Positions 58,282 to 64,000 of a DNA stretch of 64,000 bases are shown one piece after another (the first letter of the stretch is position 1; the number at the start of each line of letters is the position of its first letter). The notes beneath the pieces are model-generated. The model was given only the letters and a program-made list of their open reading frames with translations. It searched no databases and was not told where the DNA came from. Source of the stretch: an uncultured Pseudanabaenaceae cyanobacterium (GTDB taxonomy: Bacteria; Cyanobacteriota; Cyanobacteriia; Pseudanabaenales; Pseudanabaenaceae). The position numbers and the translations under genes were made by a program. Where the stretch lies: NCBI GenBank assembly GCA_937927915.1, contig CALGKB010000004.1, positions 496,001 to 560,000 of the forward strand. The letters are read 5' to 3'.

Positions 58282-58671
58282 ATGAAGGCTGTGAACTGGC
58301 TCAAGTGGGCGCAGGGGGGCGGTGTTGCCCTGGGTTTTTTGTTGATCCTGCTGGCGGTGACCAATCCCTCGCGGGAGGCTTATTTGGAGTATGCCACTTT
58401 TAAGCTAGCAGATGACGTGAAGGAGGAGATTTGCGGGGCAAGGGATTTGCGTAATTTGTTGGGGGAGGTAGCAAATTTAGTATCAGGTATTTGTCGCACA
58501 GGGGTGGATGTACAACGATCGAAAATCCGTGAATTTATCAGCAATGCTTCCCGCCGCCGCAATCTGGTCGTCTTTAGCCTTTACACTACTGATGTCCTCG
58601 ATCGCCGCTATACCACGATCGCTATCCTGGGCAATTTCCATACCTCCGTCAAAAAAGCCAGCCAAAATTAG
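58282..58671 (+). CDS. DUF4359 family cyanobacterial protein
   Basis: A 129-residue protein with one N-terminal hydrophobic segment (GGGVALGFLLILLAVTNP), either a signal or an anchor, followed by AYLEYATFKLADDVKEEICG and the late FSLYTTDVLDRRYTTIAILG, which match the DUF4359 family of cyanobacteria. Two Cys residues (about 50 and 70) may pair outside the membrane. Function unknown. A strong ribosome site (gggagggga) lies before ATG 58282. It is divergent from rpsB, and its 3' end overlaps the convergent NurA-like gene by 23 bp. Confidence 0.78.
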   Translation: MKAVNWLKWAQGGGVALGFLLILLAVTNPSREAYLEYATFKLADDVKEEICGARDLRNLLGEVANLVSGICRTGVDVQRSKIREFISNASRRRNLVVFSLYTTDVLDRRYTTIAILGNFHTSVKKASQN

Positions 58672-59599
58672 CGGGGTGGGGTTCTTGACTGCGCAGATAC
58701 ATTTCACAGTCTCTGATGGGGTAAATCATTCTGTCCCAGCGGGTGTCGGGGAGAGCTAAAGGGCGGCTTTCATCTAACAGCCAACTGCTGATTTGATCGG
58801 GACTGGCAGCACAGTTGACAGCAGTTTCTAGACGCACCAGCCCAAAGTGTATGTCATCTCCCTTGCCGGCGCGCAAACGCAAATACCAACTGCGCACAGG
58901 ATAGCGACTAGAGGGGCAAAAGGTGCTGCTGCGTTCCCCTGCCTGGAGGTGGTGCACAATTTGTTGCTCCTGCCAGCCAAAGAATTGCGTGTTATGGGTT
59001 TTGATGATGCCAACGACCCGATCGTGATTAGCAATTGTGGCTGCCCCTGTGATTGACCCATCGATGACTAGCCACCCTGGGGATTGTGCTTCTATCCACT
59101 TCTCTGCCAGTTGTACTTCCAGTTGTTGCCGATCGCTGCTGATTTTGTCCCTGGCTAATTTGGTGAGGTCGGGGGGAATTTCTGCCAGTCCCGCCAGGGT
59201 GTCGATAAGGGGAATACCTGCCATTAGTTCACCTTCAGCGCATAGGGACAGGGGTAAGTACAGAGCTTCCTGGGCTTGGTATTGCCAGGTAGTGAGTACC
59301 CGATCGGTGCGCTTTCTAATCACTGCCGCCGTGTAGCCGTAGTAGACAGGCACGCCCTCTGTGTAGTAGAGCAGCCAACTGCGCTGAATGCCGTCGAGGA
59401 AATAGTTAAAGGGACTGGGTTGGGGTTTGCCCCCAGGTATCCCTCGGAAGGGAGATTCTAGGAGTTCTGCTTCTGCATGCCTGACAGTTTCTGGGTTGGC
59501 AAAACCCTGCTTTTCAGCGTACTGGCGGGGTTGCAGGAATTGGCGCGGGCGATTGGTTTGTCTGAGGTAACGTTGCAGTTGCGTGAGCAGGGACGACAT
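58649..59599 (-). CDS. Hypothetical protein, possibly NurA-like nuclease
   Basis: A 316-residue soluble protein that I cannot assign firmly. The segment WLVIDGSITGAATIANHDRV followed by VGIIKTHNTQFF recalls the first acidic motif and downstream Lys of NurA-type 5'-3' nucleases with an RNase H fold, and a late RWDRMIYPIRDCEMYL might supply another acidic residue. The N-terminal 60 residues (LQRYLRQTNRPRQFLQPRQY) are basic. No HerA partner gene is in the window. It starts 38 bp from the divergent ndhL and overlaps the DUF4359 gene at its end. Confidence 0.55.
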   Translation of the reverse strand: MSSLLTQLQRYLRQTNRPRQFLQPRQYAEKQGFANPETVRHAEAELLESPFRGIPGGKPQPSPFNYFLDGIQRSWLLYYTEGVPVYYGYTAAVIRKRTDRVLTTWQYQAQEALYLPLSLCAEGELMAGIPLIDTLAGLAEIPPDLTKLARDKISSDRQQLEVQLAEKWIEAQSPGWLVIDGSITGAATIANHDRVVGIIKTHNTQFFGWQEQQIVHHLQAGERSSTFCPSSRYPVRSWYLRLRAGKGDDIHFGLVRLETAVNCAASPDQISSWLLDESRPLALPDTRWDRMIYPIRDCEMYLRSQEPHPANFGWLF

Positions 59600-59637
59600 T
59601 TTTTGCTAGATTATTAGGGAAAGTCAGGGAGGTAAAG

Positions 59638-59844
59638 ATGGCAGTTCTTGCTAGTTATATCATTTTGGGGGGCGCATACTTAATAGTCATTCCCCTCCTG
59701 TTGATGTTCTATTTTAAGGCACGTTGGTTTAAGACAGGTTCCTGGGAAAGGGTGTTTATTTGTTTTGCGGCTTTCTTCTTTTTCCCTGGTCTGTTATTGC
59801 TCTCTCCCTTTTTGAACTTTCGTCCTGAGCTACGGAAACTGTAA
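59638..59844 (+). CDS. ndhL: NAD(P)H-quinone oxidoreductase subunit L
   Basis: Small membrane subunit of the cyanobacterial NDH-1 complex, 68 residues with two transmembrane helices. NDH-1 takes part in cyclic electron flow, respiration and CO2 uptake in the thylakoid membrane; NdhL (IctA) mutants are defective in inorganic carbon transport. The signature ERVFICFAAFFFFPGLLLLS with NFRPELRKL at the end closely matches NdhL. A good ribosome site (gggaggtaaag) precedes the ATG. The next gene overlaps its stop by one base. Confidence 0.92.
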   Translation: MAVLASYIILGGAYLIVIPLLLMFYFKARWFKTGSWERVFICFAAFFFFPGLLLLSPFLNFRPELRKL

Positions 59845-60137
59845 TGCGACGGCTGGATGCATTGTTAATTGCCTTTGCCTTCTTTCTGTTTGGGGGGATG
59901 AGTTATTTGATTTTGCGGTTGTGCGGTCTCCCTGGGGAAACGGCGGGCATCTGGAGTCAGGTGCTGGTTCTGTTGGGTTTGTTGGGTTGGTTGTCCACCT
60001 ATCTGTTCCGCGTCGCTACGGGTACTATGACGTGGCATGAACAAATAGAGCGCTACAAAACCGCCGTATTGCGCAAGCGCCTAGAGGAAATGACTCCGGA
60101 AGAACTGGCTGCGTTGGAGTTGCAATCTGAGGATTGA
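59844..60137 (+). CDS. DUF3007 family membrane protein
   Basis: A 97-residue protein with two hydrophobic helices (LLIAFAFFLFGGMSYLILRL and WSQVLVLLGLLGWLSTYLFR) and a charged tail (YKTAVLRKRLEEMTPEELAA). It matches the DUF3007 family, which as far as I recall lies next to ndhL in many cyanobacteria, often followed by trpA. Here trpA is absent and an unusual gene follows. The ATG overlaps the ndhL stop (taatg), so translation is coupled. A role with NDH-1 assembly is plausible from context only. Confidence 0.85.
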   Translation: MRRLDALLIAFAFFLFGGMSYLILRLCGLPGETAGIWSQVLVLLGLLGWLSTYLFRVATGTMTWHEQIERYKTAVLRKRLEEMTPEELAALELQSED

Positions 60138-61498
60138 TTCCCCTAGCACCGCTATTCCATCCCCGCGTTTTGCAGGAGCATCGCCTAAAATTTGCCTACC
60201 CCCAGGATTTGACCGATCGGTTTAGTCTGTTCTGGGGGCAGTTGCTAATTGCTCAGACTAGTGAGAATCCCCTTGATAAATGGCAGGCAATCCACGATTT
60301 ATTTTGTGGGGTGTTGGGCTACCAGTCCCCCTTTGCCCAGCAGGATACCTGGGATTTAGATTTAAGCGATCGTATTTTTTGGGGCTATTTTAGTCCCACC
60401 ACTGCCCAACCCCAGGGGGAAATTGTAGTCGCTAACTTACCAGTGCCTTGGCAGTTGGGAGAGAATGTTGATTGGCTGATTGTCACCGACCTCAATTCTA
60501 TCACCCTCTACTATCGGGAATATGGACTAGTTTTTGGGCAAATTTTTTGGTTTCAGTCCTTGCAGGAGCGGGAGCAGTTAGAGTTGTTCTATGCCCTTTT
60601 CTGTCGGCGCAATTTGTTAGGTAATCCCAGTCAACCCCGCCAGGCAAAAATCTATCAGTTGCTGGAACTAACGGAGTCCACAGAGGAGGAACTGGGGCAC
60701 AATTTCTATCGCTATTTCTCTCCTCTCTACCAAAAATTGTGCAAAGATATGCACTACCGCCTTGCCCAATTGGGTGCCCTCACCCCTAACCTAGAGCAAC
60801 AGATTACCCGCCTTCTCCTCCACCGTCTGCTTATTCTGCAGGCATTTACCGATCGGGGTCTGCTCCCCCCCCATCTCCTGCAGGATGCCTACAACTTTGT
60901 CAATCCCTATGTCCCCCAACCTGTGTGGGTAAATTTCCGGGCAGTGTTTCGCTGGCTAGACCAGGGCAATCCTCACCAAAATATCGCCCCCCTTGCTGTC
61001 CATTTTTGCCAGTTTAATGACATCCTCGATCGGTTAATTCACATTGGGGATGAACTGTGCCGCCAAATGAAGGAAATAGGACAATTTAATTTGCAAGAGG
61101 ATATTTACCCCCTCCTGTTGGTGTTTATTTTACAGCGGGTCTATAGTCACAAAAAGCTCACCCTCAAACGCTGGCGTACCCACAAATTGTTACAGCAATC
61201 TACTCCTACTTGGAATCGCCTCCTAGAACGCCTGTCTCCCCTGCCAGTTAGTGACATCCTATCCCTCAAATTCTATGCCCCCCAGGGGGAATTTGGGCTG
61301 ACTTTAGCGGTGGTATTGAGGCTGTTGCAAACCCTCTACGGTGATGCCGTGCCTCCTTCTACTATTGCCCGCCAGCTGTACAGTCCCGATCGGGAATTGA
61401 CCCCCCTTTTCCTCTCCATTGCCTTTGGGCAGGGCATAGAAATCAACCACTCTATCCCAGGAGAGAGGGAAGATCAGCATTTAGTCTATCTGGACTAA
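60134..61498 (+). CDS. Orphan protein resembling the N-terminal half of type IIG restriction-modification enzymes
   Basis: A 454-residue protein without a named family that I can assert. Residues about 100-200 (VDWLIVTDLNSITLYYREYG and LELFYALFCRRNLLG) resemble the nuclease-end region of HsdR_N/type IIG proteins. Residues about 190-300 (EELGHNFYRYFSPLYQKL, then LLLHRLLILQAFTDRGLLPP) strongly resemble the helical connector of those enzymes. No PD-ExK triad, methyltransferase SAM motif or NPPY is present, so it is probably catalytically inert as either enzyme. TTG 60134, overlapping the DUF3007 stop, is the only workable start, so it is translated with the ndhL group. Confidence 0.6.
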   Translation: MIPLAPLFHPRVLQEHRLKFAYPQDLTDRFSLFWGQLLIAQTSENPLDKWQAIHDLFCGVLGYQSPFAQQDTWDLDLSDRIFWGYFSPTTAQPQGEIVVANLPVPWQLGENVDWLIVTDLNSITLYYREYGLVFGQIFWFQSLQEREQLELFYALFCRRNLLGNPSQPRQAKIYQLLELTESTEEELGHNFYRYFSPLYQKLCKDMHYRLAQLGALTPNLEQQITRLLLHRLLILQAFTDRGLLPPHLLQDAYNFVNPYVPQPVWVNFRAVFRWLDQGNPHQNIAPLAVHFCQFNDILDRLIHIGDELCRQMKEIGQFNLQEDIYPLLLVFILQRVYSHKKLTLKRWRTHKLLQQSTPTWNRLLERLSPLPVSDILSLKFYAPQGEFGLTLAVVLRLLQTLYGDAVPPSTIARQLYSPDRELTPLFLSIAFGQGIEINHSIPGEREDQHLVYLD

Positions 61499-61541
61499 CA
61501 TTATCTTGAGCTATATTGGAGTCCTGGCATGGAGGGGAAGC

Positions 61542-62435
61542 ATGGCGGATGAAATGATTCGGGTGACGGCGGCTAACGGCGGCATTAGGGCAGTGGGGAT
61601 TACCGGCAAGGGTTTTGTGGAGGAGGCAAGACAACGGCACAAACTGTCTGCAGTGGGCAGTGCGGCTTTGGGGCAGGCGATGATTGCTACTCTCCTCCTA
61701 GCCTCCAGTATGAAAACACCCCAGGCGCGGGTCAGTTTGCAGATCATGGGGGACGGTCCCCTGGGCAAGGTGTTTGCCGATGCAGGTGCCGATGGCACGG
61801 TGCGGGGCTTTGTCAAGAATCCCCACGTGGAAATTCCCCTCACAGATAGCAATGGCTTGGATGTGGGACAGGCGATCGGGCACAACGGTTTTCTCTGTGT
61901 AATTCGGGACGAGGGGATCGGCATTCCCTATACCAGTACGGTGGAGTTGGCATCGGGAGAGGTGGGGCAGGCAGTAGCTCACTATCTTTTTACATCAGAG
62001 CAGACCCCCTCGGTGGTCTTAGTAGGAGTTCATGTCAACAGTGAAGGGATTGAGGCGGCAGGGGGGGCACTTTTGCAACTGATGCCCCAGGAGGCGGAAA
62101 ATAATACTCTGATCGATCTGCTGGAGGAGCGGGTGCGCAATTTCCATGGTTTTTCCCGACTGTTGCGGGAGGGCAGTTCCCCCGCTCAGATTTTGGTGAA
62201 TATGTTGGAGGGTCTGCACCCGGAGGTGCTGCCGGAAGTAAAGCCCCTGCGTTTTGCCTGTCCCTGTTCCCTCGATCGGGTGTTGAGTGCCCTGCGCATG
62301 CTCAGTATTGCTGAACTGCGGGAGATGATGGAAAAAGACGGCGGGGCGGAGGTGGTCTGTCAGTTTTGTGGCAAGGTTTACCACATCGATCGGTTTGATC
62401 TGGGCAAGATTATTATGAATATGGAGGCGAGGTAG
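61542..62435 (+). CDS. hslO: Redox-regulated chaperone Hsp33
   Basis: Holdase chaperone activated by oxidation, 297 residues. The N-terminal domain has IRVTAANGGIRAVGITG and SAALGQAMIATLLLASSMK. The C-terminal zinc switch keeps all four Cys: ACPC near residue 238 and CQFC about thirty residues later, which release zinc and form disulfides on oxidation. I chose ATG 61542 (MADEMIRVT) with gaggggaag upstream; the TTG at 61506 has none. It lies 43 bp downstream of the orphan restriction-like gene and 12 bp upstream of the deacetylase gene. Confidence 0.94.
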   Translation: MADEMIRVTAANGGIRAVGITGKGFVEEARQRHKLSAVGSAALGQAMIATLLLASSMKTPQARVSLQIMGDGPLGKVFADAGADGTVRGFVKNPHVEIPLTDSNGLDVGQAIGHNGFLCVIRDEGIGIPYTSTVELASGEVGQAVAHYLFTSEQTPSVVLVGVHVNSEGIEAAGGALLQLMPQEAENNTLIDLLEERVRNFHGFSRLLREGSSPAQILVNMLEGLHPEVLPEVKPLRFACPCSLDRVLSALRMLSIAELREMMEKDGGAEVVCQFCGKVYHIDRFDLGKIIMNMEAR

Positions 62436-62447
62436 GGGCAGCAGCCA

Positions 62448-63362
62448 ATGTTTGCCATTGTCTATTCAGAGGAATTTTTACAACACAACACGGGGCGGTT
62501 TCACCCAGAAAATGGGGGCAGGTTGACCGCAATTCGCCATCATCTTCTGGAACAGGACTGGGCTGATCAACTGCTGTGGTTGCCTCCCACCGATCGGGAG
62601 GTGCTCAAGTATATTTACCAAGTGCACAGCCCCGATTACGTGGAGATGGTGGCGGCAATATGCAGCCAGGGGGGGGGCTACCTCGACCACGATACACCTT
62701 TGTCCAGGGAGAGTTTTCACGTCGCTTGTCGCGCGGTGGGGGCTTGGCTCGATGGCGTCGATCGGGTTTTAGCTACCCAGCAGCCTGTGTTTTGTCTCTG
62801 TCGTCCCCCTGGTCACCACGCAGGACGGACAACGGGGATGGGGTTCTGTGTGTTTGCCAATGCTGCTATTGCTGCCTTCTATGCCCTGCAGTTTGTCGAG
62901 CGGGTGGCTATTTTGGACTGGGATGTACATCACGGCAATGGTACCCAGGAAATTGTCTGGGATGAACCTCGCATTCGTTTTATCTCCAGTCATCAGTCCT
63001 TCTTTTACCCTGGCTCTGGCTTTAAGACGGAACGGGGCAAATACAACAACATCTTCAACTTCCCCCTGGCGGCGGGGACAACGGGCAAGGATTTTCTCCA
63101 ACTCTTCCGCCAGGAAATCCTCCCTCTACTGCAGGAGTTTCAACCTGACCTGCTGATAGTCAGTGCGGGCTTTGATGCCAATGCCAATGATCCCCTAGGG
63201 GGACTGCAGTTTTTACCTCCTGACTACGGGGAGATGACCAAGGGCTGCCTGGAGGTGACCCCCAAAATTCTGTTTGGCTTGGAGGGGGGCTATGACTACG
63301 ACAGTCTGTCCCGATCGGTGGCAGCGGTCATCCACGCCTGCCTAGCTGTTAGCTGCTCGTAA
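62448..63362 (+). CDS. Histone deacetylase family protein
   Basis: A 304-residue zinc-dependent hydrolase of the arginase/deacetylase fold, class II-like or acetylpolyamine amidohydrolase-like. Active-site segments are RPPGHHAGRTTGMGFC with the two catalytic His, AILDWDVHHGNGTQEI with zinc ligands Asp and His, SAGFDANANDPLGG with the third ligand, and LEGGYDYDSLS. Bacterial members act on acetylated small molecules or proteins; the substrate here is unknown. ATG 62448 is 12 bp after hslO, suggesting an operon. The 3' end overlaps the convergent Usp gene by 21 bp. Confidence 0.92.
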   Translation: MFAIVYSEEFLQHNTGRFHPENGGRLTAIRHHLLEQDWADQLLWLPPTDREVLKYIYQVHSPDYVEMVAAICSQGGGYLDHDTPLSRESFHVACRAVGAWLDGVDRVLATQQPVFCLCRPPGHHAGRTTGMGFCVFANAAIAAFYALQFVERVAILDWDVHHGNGTQEIVWDEPRIRFISSHQSFFYPGSGFKTERGKYNNIFNFPLAAGTTGKDFLQLFRQEILPLLQEFQPDLLIVSAGFDANANDPLGGLQFLPPDYGEMTKGCLEVTPKILFGLEGGYDYDSLSRSVAAVIHACLAVSCS

Positions 63363-64000
63363 AAGAATCACAGTGCAGGGACTGCCCCTGGCGATCCTCT
63401 CTGGGATATTGCCCTGCACTACCTGCTTAAGAAAGCCCTCCCTACTAGCCCCCAGTACGATCGTGTCAATTTCCAACTGGTGGGCACAGGTAATGATACT
63501 GTCGGCAATGGCGTTGGAGACAATCTTGTTGGTATGGACAGGGCAGTGGGTCTTTGCCTTGAGGAAATCGGCGTCTGCCTGCATCAACCGATCGTCTGTT
63601 GTGTTCTGATCCTGGCGGAAAACTTGACAGAGTTCAATCTGGGGGGCAGTGCCCAATTTGATCAAACCAGGCAGAAACTCCTGGATAGCTACCTGGGCGT
63701 TGGGACCACCCCCAATGGGGACTAACCAGCGATTCCAGGTCCCCACAGGCTTTAACTCCTTATCCAGACGCACCACCAACACATGGCAGGGAGCTTGGCG
63801 AATTAGGGTATCCACAACATCCCCAAACACCCGTCCGGGCGTAAAATCCTTCCCCCGCCACCCCAACAGGATGACTCCAATGCGGTTTTCCCTGGTCACG
63901 TCCAAAACCGCTTGCACCACGTCATGGGCAGTGCGAATCTGGGTATGGAGGTCTATGCCCCACTGTTTTGCCAAATTCTGACACTGCCGCAATAGCCGCC
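63342..64000 (-). CDS. UspA-domain protein, C-terminal part (5' end beyond window)
   Basis: The frame is open from the window's right edge to the stop at 63342, about 219 visible codons, so the start lies outside. Two universal-stress-protein halves are visible: the end of one (VVQAVLDVTRENRIGVILLG, then GRVFGDVVDTLIRQAPCHVL) and a second whole one (RWLVPIGGGPNAQVAIQEFL to IVLGASREGFLKQVVQGNIP, closing with RGSPCTVILLR). Tandem Usp domains of this sort occur at the end of some cyanobacterial chloride channels or permeases, so this may be the tail of a membrane protein; that cannot be tested here. Confidence 0.8.
   Translation of the reverse strand, partial: RLLRQCQNLAKQWGIDLHTQIRTAHDVVQAVLDVTRENRIGVILLGWRGKDFTPGRVFGDVVDTLIRQAPCHVLVVRLDKELKPVGTWNRWLVPIGGGPNAQVAIQEFLPGLIKLGTAPQIELCQVFRQDQNTTDDRLMQADADFLKAKTHCPVHTNKIVSNAIADSIITCAHQLEIDTIVLGASREGFLKQVVQGNIPERIARGSPCTVILLRAANS

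Overview
The window is a gene-dense stretch of chromosome from a cyanobacterium. The signs are the carboxysome shell genes ccmK3 and ccmK4, the NDH-1 subunit gene ndhL, a CRR6-type NdhI maturation factor, an SphR-type Pho box, and several families found almost only in cyanobacteria (DUF3727, DUF6679, DUF4359, DUF3007, DUF4168). The palindrome CGATCG is very frequent, roughly twenty copies in the first 10 kb, but it is rarely extended to the full HIP1 octamer. Base composition is near 50% GC throughout. I see no insertion sequence, prophage, integrase, CRISPR array or rRNA operon, so this reads as core chromosome, not a mobile island. The species cannot be named from this window alone.

Layout. 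1-6.5 kb: end of the str operon (rpsG, fusA, tuf) closed by a hairpin terminator, then ruvX, a DUF3727 gene, mltG and a YqeG-type phosphatase gene. 6.5-13.4 kb: an exported FAD oxidoreductase and a propeller-transglutaminase protein in tandem, the ccmK3-ccmK4 satellite carboxysome locus, phzF and aspS. 13.5-16.3 kb: TauE/SafE and CDF transporters, a decayed Uma2 gene and an intact Uma2 gene. 16.3-22.7 kb: a 1609-residue TamB protein, an RNase III with an altered catalytic residue, and a TPR protein. 22.6-29.4 kb: a large phosphate-uptake operon (pstS, pstC, pstA, pstB, a fused pstC-pstA gene and a second pstB) behind a three-repeat Pho box. 29.5-35.7 kb: a VOC protein, initiator tRNA, RqcH/NFACT, DUF6679, a sugar-binding lipoprotein divergent from a SemiSWEET, purQ, a GNAT and YraN. 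35.7-45.4 kb: a TerB/DUF697 protein, pgm-glgP (glycogen breakdown), a ribulokinase-like kinase with a K+ channel, and rsmA with an epimerase. 45.4-54.5 kb: an FHA protein, tRNA-Pro, csaB with CRR6, glycolytic gap, DUF4168, a PIN-domain membrane protein, GAF/HD-GYP, and a second phosphohexomutase. 54.5-64 kb: a methyltransferase, tsf and rpsB, DUF4359, a possible NurA-like nuclease, ndhL-DUF3007, an orphan protein resembling the N-terminal half of type IIG restriction enzymes, hslO, a deacetylase-family protein and the end of a UspA-domain protein.

Functional themes are translation and ribosome rescue (rpsG, fusA, tuf, tsf, rpsB, aspS, rsmA, rqcH, two tRNAs), phosphate scavenging (pst), glycogen and sugar metabolism (pgm, glgP, gap, sugar transport, FGGY kinase), CO2 fixation and NDH-1 (ccmK3/K4, ndhL, CRR6) and cell envelope (mltG, tamB, csaB).

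The genome is strongly compacted. Of eleven convergent protein-gene pairs, nine overlap at their 3' ends, one abuts and one is five bases apart; rqcH also ends inside an antisense tRNA gene. The least conventional features are the fused PstC-PstA permease with a duplicated ATPase, the orphan restriction-enzyme-like protein next to ndhL, the RNase III with Asn in a metal-binding position, and the repeat tail on EF-Ts. I did not find a clearly new multi-gene system; these are the best leads.
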